From BS150m-G50 sp964517435 (GTDB lineage Bacteria; CAIWAD01; BS150m-G50), in the NCBI GenBank assembly GCA_964517435.1, contig CAZFEC010000004.1, positions 53,708-117,707 on the forward strand: a stretch of DNA of 64,000 bases. The letters run 5' to 3'. Below the pieces are notes generated by a model, which saw only the letters and a program-made list of their open reading frames with translations, had not been told where the DNA came from and did no database searches. The translations under genes were made by a program, and so were the position numbers. Positions 8,192 through 18,246 of the stretch are shown here, one piece after another (the stretch's first letter is position 1; every line of letters starts with the position of its first letter).

Positions 8192-8924
8192 GAGCGGCGA
8201 GAAACAGGGCCTGACCTTCTGGGAGCATGTGGACGAGCTGCGCGGCATGTTATGGCGCGATGTCATCGCACTGGTCGCCACCACTCTTGGCGCCTTCTTC
8301 TTCGCGAAACTTTTCATTGGCTTTCTGACCGGTCCATTCGAATCGGTGGGAACCGGCGAGCTGGTATACCTTACGCCCATGGAAGGTTTCGTGACACAAT
8401 TGAAGGTCGCGTTCCTCACGGGACTGGTCATCAGCATGCCCTACCTGTTGTTCGAAGCCTGGAAATTCATCGCGCCCGGCCTCTTTAAGAAGGAAAAGAA
8501 GACGGTTCTGATCGCGCTGGCGCTGACCACGGTGTCGTTCTACCTGGGCGCCTACTTCGGCTATCGGGTGCTGCCCTTCGCCACCGGGTTTTTCCTTTCG
8601 TTCGGCAGCGGCGTCATCGCCAGCACCTGGTCCTTCGCCCATTACCTGGATTATGTCATCCGCGTGATACTTGCATTCGGGCTGGTCTTCGAACTGCCGC
8701 TGGTAATAGCCCTGTTGACGATGATGGGGCTGGTGGGACCAGCCGGCTTGCGCAAGGTACGACGACACGCCTATGTCGCCGTTTTTATCGTCGCCTCGAT
8801 TATAACACCGCCGGATGTCATCACCCAGGTGGTGCTGGCGGTACCGTTGATATTGCTCTACGAGCTGTCGATCGGCGTTTCAGTAGTGCTGCGGCGTCGC
8901 AGTGAAGCCAAGGAATCAAGCTGA
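8184..8924 (+). CDS. tatC: Sec-independent protein translocase TatC
   Basis: Twin-arginine signal receptor of the Tat export system, with six predicted membrane segments in 246 residues. The family signature TFWEHVDELR is at the N-terminus (about residues 11-20), with LTPMEGF in the first periplasmic loop and the conserved TPPDVITQ near the last helices. It starts with TTG 8184, overlapping purQ by eight bases. TatA/TatB genes are not adjacent. A one-mismatch octamer (GTGACACA) is at 8391. Confidence 0.95.
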   Translation: MSESGEKQGLTFWEHVDELRGMLWRDVIALVATTLGAFFFAKLFIGFLTGPFESVGTGELVYLTPMEGFVTQLKVAFLTGLVISMPYLLFEAWKFIAPGLFKKEKKTVLIALALTTVSFYLGAYFGYRVLPFATGFFLSFGSGVIASTWSFAHYLDYVIRVILAFGLVFELPLVIALLTMMGLVGPAGLRKVRRHAYVAVFIVASIITPPDVITQVVLAVPLILLYELSIGVSVVLRRRSEAKESS

Positions 8925-8972
8925 CCTTCACTCCTGCTGCGTTGCCGGCTTTCAATTACCGGTAAGGGACTG

Positions 8973-11900
8973 ATGTTTATCTCGCAAATCGAAATGTTCG
9001 GCTTCAAGTCGTTCGCCCCCCGCACCCGGCTGGAGTTACAGCCGGGCGTCACCTGTGTGGTGGGACCCAACGGCAGCGGCAAAACCAATATCCTTGATGC
9101 ACTGCGCTGGGTGCTGGGCGAGCAGAAATCCTCCACGCTGCGTTCCGACAAAATGGAGAACGTCATCTTCACCGGCTCGGTCAACCGCAAGCCGATGGGA
9201 ATGTCCGAGGTAACCCTCACCATTCAGAACAGCAAGGGTGTGCTGCCTTCCGAGTACAACGAAGTCCAGGTCGCCCGCCGTCTCTACCGCAACGGTGAAA
9301 GCGAATACCTGCTCAATCGCCAGGTCTGCCGTTTGAAGGATATCCAGGATCTATTCGTGGACACCGGGCTGGGACCCGACTCTTACTCCGTGATCGAATT
9401 GAAAATGGTCGAGGACATCCTGAGTGAGCGGGCGGAAGCCAGGCGCCAGCTGTTCGAGGAAGCCGCCGGTGTCACCCGCTTTAAAGGCCGCCGCCGTTCC
9501 GCCATCAACAAGCTGGAAAGCACGCGCCTGGACATGCAGCGGATCGAGGATATCCTCAGCGAAGTCAGACGCAATGTCAATTCCCTGAAACGGCAGGTGG
9601 GCCGTGCCCGGCGTTATCAGTCGAGCCGGGAGACTCTGCTCGAGCAGGAAACCGTGCTGCTTGCCAGTGAAGAAGTCTATCACCAGGAGCGCCTGCAACC
9701 GCTGCAGGCTGAACGGCAGACCGCACACGAACGTATCACATCGCTCGAGACCGATGCCATCCAGCTGCGGACAACCCTGACCCGGCGTCAGGCGGAAGTG
9801 GCGGAATTCGAAACCGAATTCACCCGCAAGCAGAGTGAAATGGACGAGCGGCGCCGCGATTATCACGCACGCAGCAGCGAACTCGCCGTCCAGCGCGAGC
9901 AGCGCAAGCACGCATTGGCCACGGCTGCCAACGCCCGGACGGAGCAGGAGAAGCTGGCGGCGCAGAAAGAGCAGGCCGAGCAACGTCGCCGCGACCTTGC
10001 CGCCGGTCGGGAGGAACTCGCTCAGGAGACCGCCCGTCTGGAGGCGGCCTACCGGGAAGAGGAAGAGCACCTGAATCGGGGTGAGCAGGAACTCGCGGCG
10101 CAGCGGGAGCAGACGGAGGCGCAGCAACAGGATCTACTGGATGTGCTGCATGCGCTGGCGCCGGTCGAGAGCGACATCTCCAAGAACGAGAGCGTGTTAG
10201 CCGGTTGTGATGAACGCCTGGAGGTTATCGCCGCGGCTGAACAGCGACTGGAGACGGAACTCGCCGCCAACATGGACAGGATAGAGCAGACCGACCTGGA
10301 ACGCCGGTCCGCGGAGGAGCAGTCCCAGGCCGCCGTCGCCGAAATGGAGCGCCTGCAGTCCGAATGGCAAAGTGCTTCCCAGCTGCTGCGGGAAAAGGAA
10401 AGGGCGGTGCTGGAAGCTTCTCTGGCCGAGAAGGAGCTGTTATCCCGCACCGCTTTCCTGGAGGATCTGCTCACGCGGCACGAGGGTTTGCCCGGTGGAG
10501 TCAGTCTCGTGCTGGAAGCCGCCTTGCCCGGGATCAGCGGACCGCTTGGCGACCTGGTCAGCGCGCCCCCGCAATACATACCGGCCCTGGAAACCGCCCT
10601 GGGCGCTGCCGTCAACTACCTGCTGGCAGCCGACCGTTCCGCCATCGAACAGGCGCGCGAGCTGTTGCGGGCGGAGGGCAAAGGGCAGGTTACCTTTATC
10701 GACCTCAGCCTGGTGCCGGAGCCGGAAGCGACCGATGACAGCGGCCGATTGATCGAGGTTATCGAGTGCGAACCCGCTTTACGGCCGCTGCTGGCGCACC
10801 TGTTGTCCGACGTCAGCTTCAGTGACGAGGATCGGTTGGACGAGAGCCGGACGACCGGACGGCAGTTGAACGGAGCGGGTGAGATGTTCGCGCCGCCGGC
10901 CCTCCATGTTGTCGGCAGCAGGAGCGAAGCCGGAGCGAGCGCCATCGGCAGGACACTCCAGCTCGATCAACTGCGTACCGAGCTCGATGAGATTGCCCGC
11001 AAGCTGGCTGAGTCCCGCCATGACTGTGAAGAAGCCGCTGTGGCTGAGAGCGCCGCGGCAACCGCGGTCACCCAGGCGACCGCCGCGTTGGAACAGCAGC
11101 GGGAGACCGTCAACCAGCTGACCTCAGCGCACCTGCGTCTGGATGAGATAAAGACCCACCTCACCAATCAGCTGGAAGCCTACCGCCAGGAAGCAGAGGA
11201 ATGGCAGCAGCGCCAGACAGCCGTCAAGGCGGAGCTCCAGACCGGTTCGCAGCAGCAGTCCGAACTGCTGGCGCAGCGCGGTGAAATGGAAGCAAGCAGC
11301 GCCGGTTTCCGGGAGCGGCTCTTGAGCGCTGAACTGGATGTATCACATGTCCGCGCCCAGGTTCAACAGAGCCAGGTGCACCTGATGGAGAAGAATGGCG
11401 ATCTGCGTAATCTCGAGGACAAACTGGCCGAGCTGGCCGGCTTTATAGAGACCGCTGCGCAAACGCAGACGGAGCACATTCATACCATCCAGACCCAGGA
11501 GGAACTCGCCGCCGGTTTGGCGGATAGTGAACGCGAGGCGGAACAGACCCTGGTCGCCGATCTGCAGAAGCTGGAGGAGGATGAGCAATCCCTGAGCGGC
11601 AGTGTGCAAAAGCTGGAGGAACATCGCTCGGCTCTGCGTGAGCTGCAACAACAGCTGGATCGTAACAACACGGAGAAGGATGAGCACCGGGAGCGGATGC
11701 ACAGTATCGAACTCATCACACGTGAGACGGAGGTGCGACTGCAGAACCGGCGCGAAGCCCTGAAGGCGGAGTACGACCTGGAGGTCACCCCGGCGGATCT
11801 GAAGCAGGTTGACAGGGAGATAACCGCCGCCCGGCTCGAGGAGTTGCAGACGGAGGCGCAGCGCCTGCGCGAGTTGCTGAAGCGGTTGGGGCCGGTGAAT

Positions 11901-12491
11901 CTGCTGGCGCTGGAGGAGTTCGAGCAGGAACAGGAGCGCCTCGAGTTCCTGGAAGAGCAGCGCGAGGACCTGCAGCAATCGGAAACGATGCTGCTGGAAT
12001 CGATCAACAAGATCAACCGCGTCGCGCGGGAACGGTTTGAGGAAACATTCAAGAAGATCCAAGCGAACTTCGAATACCTGTTCGGCAAGCTGTTTTACGA
12101 CGGCAAGGCGCGGCTGACCCTCGATGCGGGGGATCCGCTCGAAGCCAATGTCGGGATCTACGCCGCACCATCGGGCAAGAAGATACAGCATCTCTCGCTG
12201 CTTTCCGGAGGCGAGAAAACCCTGACCGCGATCGCGCTGCTGTTCTCCATCTACATGGTCAAGCCTTCCCCGTTCTGCATTTTGGATGAAGTAGATGCGC
12301 CGCTGGATGACAGCAATATCACCAAGTTCAATATCCTGATCCGCGAATTCACCGAGGAAACGCAGTTCATCATCATCACGCACAACAAGCGGACGATGGA
12401 ATACGCGGACACGATGTACGGTGTAACCATGGCGGAGGAGGGCGTCTCCAGCATCGTCTCGGTGAAGTTCAGCGAGGAGACCGTGAAATGA
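8973..12491 (+). CDS. smc: Chromosome segregation protein SMC
   Basis: Full-length 1172-residue SMC ATPase. The N-terminal head has Walker A GPNGSGKTN (residues 31-39) and a Q-loop-like region. Two long Gln/Glu/Arg-rich coiled coils (about 165-500 and 665-1000) flank a hinge around residues 505-640. The C-terminal head has signature LSGGEKT (about 1078) and Walker B CILDEVDAPLDD (about 1100). It acts with ScpA/ScpB, not found here, in loop extrusion and chromosome segregation. It overlaps the next gene by four bases (ATGA). Only one exact octamer (11339) falls in its 3.5 kb, a clear low-density stretch. Confidence 0.98.
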   Translation: MFISQIEMFGFKSFAPRTRLELQPGVTCVVGPNGSGKTNILDALRWVLGEQKSSTLRSDKMENVIFTGSVNRKPMGMSEVTLTIQNSKGVLPSEYNEVQVARRLYRNGESEYLLNRQVCRLKDIQDLFVDTGLGPDSYSVIELKMVEDILSERAEARRQLFEEAAGVTRFKGRRRSAINKLESTRLDMQRIEDILSEVRRNVNSLKRQVGRARRYQSSRETLLEQETVLLASEEVYHQERLQPLQAERQTAHERITSLETDAIQLRTTLTRRQAEVAEFETEFTRKQSEMDERRRDYHARSSELAVQREQRKHALATAANARTEQEKLAAQKEQAEQRRRDLAAGREELAQETARLEAAYREEEEHLNRGEQELAAQREQTEAQQQDLLDVLHALAPVESDISKNESVLAGCDERLEVIAAAEQRLETELAANMDRIEQTDLERRSAEEQSQAAVAEMERLQSEWQSASQLLREKERAVLEASLAEKELLSRTAFLEDLLTRHEGLPGGVSLVLEAALPGISGPLGDLVSAPPQYIPALETALGAAVNYLLAADRSAIEQARELLRAEGKGQVTFIDLSLVPEPEATDDSGRLIEVIECEPALRPLLAHLLSDVSFSDEDRLDESRTTGRQLNGAGEMFAPPALHVVGSRSEAGASAIGRTLQLDQLRTELDEIARKLAESRHDCEEAAVAESAAATAVTQATAALEQQRETVNQLTSAHLRLDEIKTHLTNQLEAYRQEAEEWQQRQTAVKAELQTGSQQQSELLAQRGEMEASSAGFRERLLSAELDVSHVRAQVQQSQVHLMEKNGDLRNLEDKLAELAGFIETAAQTQTEHIHTIQTQEELAAGLADSEREAEQTLVADLQKLEEDEQSLSGSVQKLEEHRSALRELQQQLDRNNTEKDEHRERMHSIELITRETEVRLQNRREALKAEYDLEVTPADLKQVDREITAARLEELQTEAQRLRELLKRLGPVNLLALEEFEQEQERLEFLEEQREDLQQSETMLLESINKINRVARERFEETFKKIQANFEYLFGKLFYDGKARLTLDAGDPLEANVGIYAAPSGKKIQHLSLLSGGEKTLTAIALLFSIYMVKPSPFCILDEVDAPLDDSNITKFNILIREFTEETQFIIITHNKRTMEYADTMYGVTMAEEGVSSIVSVKFSEETVK

Positions 12492-13915
12492 AGCCGCGCG
12501 GCGCGCTGCTGCTGTCAACTCTGCTGCCGGCGGTAGCCGCGGCGGGCCTGCAGGCTTCCTTCGACCTTCTATTGTTCCAGTCCGGTTGCAGCGAACCGGC
12601 TCCGGTCAGAGCTGAAGTCTGCTATCTGATTGATCGCAGTGACATCACCTTCGTCGAAACCGACAGCGGGGCTTTCGGCGCCTACCAGGCCTGGCTGGAA
12701 GTCCTGGCGGCGGACAGCGTGGTCTTCGCTTCCGGCTGGGAACGCTACGATAAGCTCCTGCCGGGTCAAAGCGTCTCTGTATCACAAAAGATCCCCGACC
12801 TGGAAGCGGCGTGCCTGTCGCCCGGCGCATATGAATTGCGCGCAACCGTACAGGACAAGCACTCCGGCGCCCTGGCCCGGGAGGAGTGGCGACTCACCGT
12901 TGACGCGCCCGCCACCGACAGGCCCTGCCTTTCCAGTGTACTGCTGATGGCGCGTCCCCCGCAATCCGCCGCGGCGACCGAGTTCTTCCACCGCTACGGC
13001 CGGCTGATCGTACCCTACGCCGACGCGATCTTCGGGGAGGAACTACCCGAACTGCATTACTACCTGGAAGCGAGTACCGCCGGATGTGATACACTGTGGC
13101 TGGAGGTCAGAGTGCTGGGGCAGGATCGACAGCTGCTCTTCACCGCCGATACGCTGCAGCTGTCCGCCACGGCTTTCCCCCAGCCTCTGACGGGTAAACT
13201 GGCCGTCGACCGGCTTCCATCCGGCAGCTATTATCTTCAGTTGGCCGCATTACCGGCGCAACCGCTGCACTGGCTGATGCCGGACAACGGTGAGCGCAAG
13301 TTTTTTGTCTTTAATCCCGGTGTAACCGGACTGCCGCCGGAATACCTGGCGGCGAGTTCCCTGGACAGCTGGAGCGACTCGGATTCGCTGGACCTGCTGG
13401 AAGTCTTTCAACAGTTGCGTCCTCTCGTCCCTTCGCAGGAGGAACGGCGGTTTCGCCAGCTGAATTGCGATGGGATGCGTTCTTTCCTCAGCAGTTTCTG
13501 GCTGGAACGGGATCCGACGCCCGGCACTCCGATCAATGAAGCCCGGGCGAGTTACAACGTGCGTCTCGAATATGTGACACATTCTTTCCGTACCTCGCTC
13601 CTGGAGGGATGGGAGACCGACATGGGGCGTGTCTACCTTAAATACGGCGCGCCGGATAACCGCGAACGTCACAGTTTTTCCAATACCGGCGAGTTTTCCC
13701 GTAACCCAGACCGGACCGATGGCTTGAGTGGCTTCGGAGAAACCGGAGGTTTCAACCGGCAACTGAGCGGTGAGTATGAACTCTGGTTCTACGATACCCT
13801 CGAGGGCGGTGTCTACTTTGTGTTCGTGGACCGTCACGACCTGGGTGATTTCATCCTGGTGCATTCCACCAAGTCCGGGGAGATACAGAACTATAACTGG
13901 GAGCAGCAGCTTTAG
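12488..13915 (+). CDS. GWxTD domain-containing protein, probably exported
   Basis: 475-residue protein with an N-terminal signal-like segment (about residues 5-20). The middle is beta-rich. The C-terminal region holds the name-giving motif GWETDMGRVYLKYGAPD (about residues 375-391), typical of GWxTD proteins of Bacteroidota and related phyla. Their biochemical role is not established. It overlaps smc by four bases and stops in TAG 22 bases before the ABC ATPase gene. Octamer copies lie at 12778 and 13086; a one-mismatch copy is at 13574. Confidence 0.88.
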   Translation: MKPRGALLLSTLLPAVAAAGLQASFDLLLFQSGCSEPAPVRAEVCYLIDRSDITFVETDSGAFGAYQAWLEVLAADSVVFASGWERYDKLLPGQSVSVSQKIPDLEAACLSPGAYELRATVQDKHSGALAREEWRLTVDAPATDRPCLSSVLLMARPPQSAAATEFFHRYGRLIVPYADAIFGEELPELHYYLEASTAGCDTLWLEVRVLGQDRQLLFTADTLQLSATAFPQPLTGKLAVDRLPSGSYYLQLAALPAQPLHWLMPDNGERKFFVFNPGVTGLPPEYLAASSLDSWSDSDSLDLLEVFQQLRPLVPSQEERRFRQLNCDGMRSFLSSFWLERDPTPGTPINEARASYNVRLEYVTHSFRTSLLEGWETDMGRVYLKYGAPDNRERHSFSNTGEFSRNPDRTDGLSGFGETGGFNRQLSGEYELWFYDTLEGGVYFVFVDRHDLGDFILVHSTKSGEIQNYNWEQQL

Positions 13916-13937
13916 GGCGCCTGCTACGGAGGTGGCG

Positions 13938-14684
13938 ATGATCGAGCTGGAACTGGTCAACAAGCGTTTCAAGTCGAAAAAAGGGGATGTGCAGGCGCTG
14001 GCGGATTGCAGTCTCCAAGTGCGTCCCGGGCGCGTTTACGGTCTGCTGGGGCCGAACGGCGCTGGCAAGACCACCGCTCTGCGGATCATCGCGACGCTGC
14101 TGCAGCCCAACAGCGGTCGCGTGCTGGTGAACGATGTCGACGCGCGGCGGCACCCCGGACAAGCGCGCCGGCAGGTTGGATTCCTGACGGGTGATACCAA
14201 GCTTTACGACCGGCTGACGCCGCGTGAGACGTTGCGTTATTTCGGACAACTGTACGAAATGGCGCCCGGCACTCTGAACGAACGCATCGCCAGGCTCAGC
14301 GAGCTGTTGCAGATGGACGATTACCTGGACCGGCGTCTGGGGCGTCTCTCCACGGGGCAGAAGCAGAAGCTTTCCATCGCGCGCGCCGTGATACATGATC
14401 CCGCCGTCATCGTACTGGATGAACCCACCTCCGGACTCGATGTGATAGCCTCCCGCAGCGTGGTCGAGTTCATTCTGAACAGCGGCCGGGAGGGCAAAAC
14501 CGTGCTGTTCTCGACGCACATCCTCTCCGAAGCGGAGCGGATCTGCGACGACATCGGGATGATCCATCTCGGGCGCATACTGCGCGAGGATTCGCTGGAA
14601 TCGATCAAGGCGGCGCATCCTGGCGAGACGCTGGAGGAGATCTTCCTCTCGCTCGTCGGCGCCCCCGGGGAGGTATCGGCATGA
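13938..14684 (+). CDS. ABC transporter ATP-binding protein (NatA-like exporter)
   Basis: 248-residue ATPase with Walker A GPNGAGKTT (about residues 37-45), signature LSTGQKQKLSIARA, Walker B VIVLDEPTSGLD and H-loop STHILSEAE. The signature has T in place of the usual G after LS (LSTGQ), as in several NatA-like exporters. I chose ATG 13938, preceded by GGAGGTGG; upstream in-frame codons lie inside the GWxTD gene. It overlaps the YihY-family gene by four bases. The matching ABC-2 permease is the gene after that. The substrate is unknown; Na+ export is only one possibility. Confidence 0.92.
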   Translation: MIELELVNKRFKSKKGDVQALADCSLQVRPGRVYGLLGPNGAGKTTALRIIATLLQPNSGRVLVNDVDARRHPGQARRQVGFLTGDTKLYDRLTPRETLRYFGQLYEMAPGTLNERIARLSELLQMDDYLDRRLGRLSTGQKQKLSIARAVIHDPAVIVLDEPTSGLDVIASRSVVEFILNSGREGKTVLFSTHILSEAERICDDIGMIHLGRILREDSLESIKAAHPGETLEEIFLSLVGAPGEVSA

Positions 14685-15931
14685 ATCTGCAACACCCGCG
14701 CTGGCAGCCTTACATCAATGCAGGGAGGCTGCTGCAAATCTCCCTTTTCAACCTGTTCCGCAGCGGCGGTCTGCGTCGCGCCGCGGCGCTGACCTACACC
14801 ACGATCCTAACGCTGGTACCGCTGCTGGTGCTGGTGTTCACTCTTTTCAAAATGATGGGCGGCCTGGAAGATGTGCAGAAACAGGTTGAGCCGTATATCT
14901 TCCGTCTGTTGACGCCCGGCACCGGCGAGCAGGTGCGCGGTTTCATCACCGGTATGGTGGAAAGCGCCGCCTCCCGCTCCTACGGGCTGCTGGGAACGCT
15001 GTTCCTCTTCATGATGGGCTACGGCCTGCTTTCGTCGATCGAGAATGAGTTCAACCTGATCTGGGGTGAGCGCAAGAGCCGCCCGCTGACGCAGCGGGTG
15101 GTGGTCTACTGGACCTTGCTGACTCTGACCCCGATTCTGCTGGGAGTGTCGATTTACCTTTCCACAAGGGCGCTGGCGTTGTCCGTGATACAATTGTCTC
15201 CTGAAATGGAAACCAGGTTGAGCATCTTTCTCCCCGGATTCCTGCAGATGCTGGCCTTTTGGCTGCTGTTCTGGATTATGCCCAAAACCAAGGTGCGGCT
15301 GCTGCCGGCGCTCTGGGCGGCACTCGTCACATCGCTGCTCTGGGAGGTGGCCAAATGGGGTTTTGCGGCCTATTCCGCGAGTGTGATACACTACAACCTG
15401 GTGTACGGATCCCTGGCAGTGTTTCCCCTCTTCCTCATCTGGCTGTTTCTGACCTGGATCATCATCATCTTCGGCGCTGAGTTATGTTATGTGATACAGA
15501 ACCGCAAGGTGATCCTGTTCAACTGGGAACGGAAGGGAGAACCGGATCTGCCGCAGCAGTTTGTGGCGGTGGCCGTGATGCAGGCGGTGCTGCAGGCCTT
15601 CACAGAAGGCAACCGCAAGGTTAACCCGGAGTTTCTAGCCCATCATCTGCAAGTGGATACCGGCACCGTGAGTAGAGTACTCCACACCCTCCAGCAGGGG
15701 GGACTGATCCAGTTCATGGACAACGAGCGCAATCCCAGCGTCGTACCGGCCCGGGCGCCTGAACAGATTTCACTACACGACGTGCTGAAGTTGTTTACAC
15801 CGCTGGAGGTTCCTTTTTCCGCCTTCGAAAAATATCCTGCGGCTGCCGGCCTCTTCGAAGCCATCGTCAATTCCTCAACAGGGGTGAGGGAAACCTGGAA
15901 CAACATCAAACTGCATGAGGCTACAGAATGA
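14681..15931 (+). CDS. YihY/virulence factor BrkB family membrane protein
   Basis: 416-residue protein with a YihY/BrkB membrane core: about six hydrophobic segments between residues 30 and 270, beginning with the typical GGLRRAAALTYTTILTLVPL. A soluble C-terminal extension (about 285-415) resembles a winged helix (VDTGTVSRVLHTLQQGGL). The old annotation ribonuclease BN does not apply to this family, whose role is unclear. It overlaps both neighbours by four bases and so sits inside an ABC exporter operon. Octamers at 15185, 15383 and 15491 read VIQ, VIH and VIQ in membrane segments. Confidence 0.88.
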   Translation: MNLQHPRWQPYINAGRLLQISLFNLFRSGGLRRAAALTYTTILTLVPLLVLVFTLFKMMGGLEDVQKQVEPYIFRLLTPGTGEQVRGFITGMVESAASRSYGLLGTLFLFMMGYGLLSSIENEFNLIWGERKSRPLTQRVVVYWTLLTLTPILLGVSIYLSTRALALSVIQLSPEMETRLSIFLPGFLQMLAFWLLFWIMPKTKVRLLPALWAALVTSLLWEVAKWGFAAYSASVIHYNLVYGSLAVFPLFLIWLFLTWIIIIFGAELCYVIQNRKVILFNWERKGEPDLPQQFVAVAVMQAVLQAFTEGNRKVNPEFLAHHLQVDTGTVSRVLHTLQQGGLIQFMDNERNPSVVPARAPEQISLHDVLKLFTPLEVPFSAFEKYPAAAGLFEAIVNSSTGVRETWNNIKLHEATE

Positions 15932-17151
15932 GCGGCAGTAAAGTCACCGCGATATTTCGGAAGGAACTCAAGGACATGCTGCGGGACCGCCGCACCATGA
16001 TTTCGATGGTGGTTATCCCCGCGCTGGCCATACCACTGCTGATTTTCGTCATCACCAGCTTCAGCATGTCCAAGGTCAAGGAAGCCCGAAGCGCTGAGAA
16101 GACTATTGTTCTCACCGGGCTGGAAGCAGGTTCCGAGCTGTACCAGGCAATCGAGGCCACCGGCGTCAACATCGCCGACAAAGATACGCTGCTGCTCTCA
16201 CCCCGAGCCCTGGTACTGGACAAGCAGTTGGATCTCGCCATCGAGGTCCCCGACGGCTTCGAGGCGGGCGTCGCCGCGTTTTTCAGCGGCGAGCGGGAGG
16301 AGCCTCCAGAGATAAAGCTGCTCTACAATGAGTCACGTCTGGTTTCGGAGATGGCTTTGCGCGAAATACGAAGCGTCCTGGAAACGGACCGCACACAGCG
16401 AACCGGGGCTTTCCTGCTCGAGCGCGATCTGCGGGCGGACATACTCGAACCGTTCCATCTGAACCAGGAAAATGTTATGCCGCCCGAACAGCAGGCAGGC
16501 AACGAACTCGGGCGGATCGTCGCTTACATCGTCATGATCCTGATGCTGACCGGCAGCGCCTACCCGGCCCTCGACCTGACTGTGGGCGAGAAGGAACGTC
16601 AGACGCTGGAAACCCTGCTGGTCACGCCGGCGGGACGCACCGACATCGTGATCGGGAAGTTCCTCACCGTCCTCGTCATTTCCCTGCTGGCGACCCTGAT
16701 CACTATCGTCAGTCTGACCGTAACCATGACGCAGGCGGGGGGCCTCTTCGAGGAGGTCGGTTCATTGTTCAGCTTTCAGATCAGTCCGGTGGTGATCGCG
16801 GCGGTTTTAGCCTTTCTATTGCCGATGGGCATGTTCTTCAGTGCACTGCTGATGACAGTTGGAATTTACGCGCGGACGATGAAAGAGGGGCAGAGCTACG
16901 CGCAACCGCTGTTCATGGTGATGATACTCCCAGCGGCGTTGTCGATGATGCCCGGTATGGAACTGTCGTTGAAGACCGCCTGCATCCCCATCGTCAACGC
17001 TTCACTGGTTATCCGGGAGTTGTTCATGCAGAACTGGACTGTGCTGCCCACTGCCGGCCTGGTGTTTGGAATCAACCTGGTGCTGGCGGCGGTTCTGTTG
17101 ACGGCGGCTTACCGCATGTTTCATCAGGAGGCGGTACTGTTCCGCAGCTGA
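15928..17151 (+). CDS. ABC-2 type transporter permease (NatB-like)
   Basis: 407-residue permease. The N-terminus FRKELKDMLRDRRTM is typical of ABC-2 exporters. One membrane segment (about residues 28-48) is followed by a large extracytoplasmic domain (about 50-190), and then five to six segments contain GEKERQTLETLLVTP, the NatB-like hallmark. It pairs with the ATPase at 13938 despite the interposed YihY gene. It carries no exact octamer copy. It ends in TGA before a 171-bp gap ahead of folB. Confidence 0.9.
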   Translation: MSGSKVTAIFRKELKDMLRDRRTMISMVVIPALAIPLLIFVITSFSMSKVKEARSAEKTIVLTGLEAGSELYQAIEATGVNIADKDTLLLSPRALVLDKQLDLAIEVPDGFEAGVAAFFSGEREEPPEIKLLYNESRLVSEMALREIRSVLETDRTQRTGAFLLERDLRADILEPFHLNQENVMPPEQQAGNELGRIVAYIVMILMLTGSAYPALDLTVGEKERQTLETLLVTPAGRTDIVIGKFLTVLVISLLATLITIVSLTVTMTQAGGLFEEVGSLFSFQISPVVIAAVLAFLLPMGMFFSALLMTVGIYARTMKEGQSYAQPLFMVMILPAALSMMPGMELSLKTACIPIVNASLVIRELFMQNWTVLPTAGLVFGINLVLAAVLLTAAYRMFHQEAVLFRS

Positions 17152-17322
17152 AACGCGGCGCCGCTCCGGCTCGGATTTGAATCGGTTTGCTTCCAGCGGG
17201 TCGATTCGGTAATATAGATTTGTCTTACACCGCTTGTGTCCTCGCGATCGATCCCTGTCGAACCACCGCAGGTTGAAGTCTCCCGGGCGCCGGATGCAGG
17301 AGCGGGTAGCAGCGAGGAGGTC

Positions 17323-17721
17323 ATGTCCCGGAGTTTTCGCAGTGTTATCGAGAATCTGGATCGGATCGAACTGGACCGGATCACCTGTTACGCCTACCAC
17401 GGCTACTTGAGCGAGGAGGCAAAACTGGGCCAACGCTTCGAGATAACGCTGGAGGCCTTCCTGGACCTGAGTTCCGCCGCCGCCTGTGATGAACTGGGCT
17501 CGACGGTCAGCTACCACGAACTGTTCAACGCGGTGTATCACGTCGTGACGGAGACCCGCTTCAAGCTGATTGAAGCGCTGGGCCAGCATATCGCTGAATT
17601 GTTGCTGGAGAAGTTCGATCTGCCCGCGGTGCGTATCAAGATCCGGAAACCCAATCCGCCGATTCCGGAATACTCCGGCAGCGCCACGGTGGAAATCTGC
17701 CGGGTCAACCCCAGGTATTAA
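17323..17721 (+). CDS. folB: Dihydroneopterin aldolase
   Basis: 132-residue folate-pathway enzyme that splits dihydroneopterin into 6-hydroxymethyl-dihydropterin and glycolaldehyde. Family motifs are RITCYAYHGYLSEEAKLGQ near the N-terminus, STVSYHELF in the middle and KPNPPIPEYSGSATVEI at the end. I chose ATG 17323 because GAGGAGG (17314-17320) precedes it; an upstream in-frame extension lacks homology. The next gene is folK, which acts on its product. An octamer lies at 17534 and another in the folB-folK gap at 17733. Confidence 0.95.
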   Translation: MSRSFRSVIENLDRIELDRITCYAYHGYLSEEAKLGQRFEITLEAFLDLSSAAACDELGSTVSYHELFNAVYHVVTETRFKLIEALGQHIAELLLEKFDLPAVRIKIRKPNPPIPEYSGSATVEICRVNPRY

Positions 17722-17757
17722 GGTGGTGTTCATGTATCACAACGAGACAGACTCGCT

Positions 17758-18246
17758 ATGAAGGCATATCTGGGGCTGGGCAGCAATCTGGGGCAGCGAC
17801 TGGAGCAGCTGCAGCGAGCAGTGGAATCGCTGCAGGCGGAAGGTCTGCGCATCTGTCGCAGCTCCTCCGTGTACGAGTCGCCCCCGTGGGGTTACACCGA
17901 ACAACCGTCTTTTCTAAACGCGGTGATTGAGATCGAAAGCGAGCTGGAACCGGCGGCATTGCTGGCGGTCTGCCGCCAGACCGAGCGGGAGCTGGGGCGC
18001 ATTCCACGGCCCCGCTGGCAGGCGCGGGAAATCGATATCGACATTCTCCTGATCGAAGAGCTGGTCGTGCGGGAGCCGGAGCTGACCGTTCCGCATCCGC
18101 ATCTGCACGAACGGGATTTCGCTCTGATTCCGCTGCTGGAAATTGCTCCGGATCTGACCGATCCGACCAACGGCGAGCGGTTGGCTGATTGTCTGCCCGC
18201 CAAGGGGGCCTTAAAGATGTATCACACTGGAAAGCTGGCATGTTGA
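17758..18246 (+). CDS. folK: 2-amino-4-hydroxy-6-hydroxymethyldihydropteridine pyrophosphokinase
   Basis: 162-residue kinase transferring pyrophosphate to hydroxymethyl-dihydropterin. Visible motifs are LGLGSNLGQRL, ESPPWGYTEQPSFLNAV and the catalytic block RWQAREIDIDIL, with HPHLHERDFALIPL after it. Its last codons (MYHTGKLAC) contain an octamer copy (18218-18225) and overlap the next start by seven bases. The C-terminal tail beyond about residue 150 is not conserved in the family, so the octamer sits in a freely evolving end. Confidence 0.95.
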   Translation: MKAYLGLGSNLGQRLEQLQRAVESLQAEGLRICRSSSVYESPPWGYTEQPSFLNAVIEIESELEPAALLAVCRQTERELGRIPRPRWQAREIDIDILLIEELVVREPELTVPHPHLHERDFALIPLLEIAPDLTDPTNGERLADCLPAKGALKMYHTGKLAC

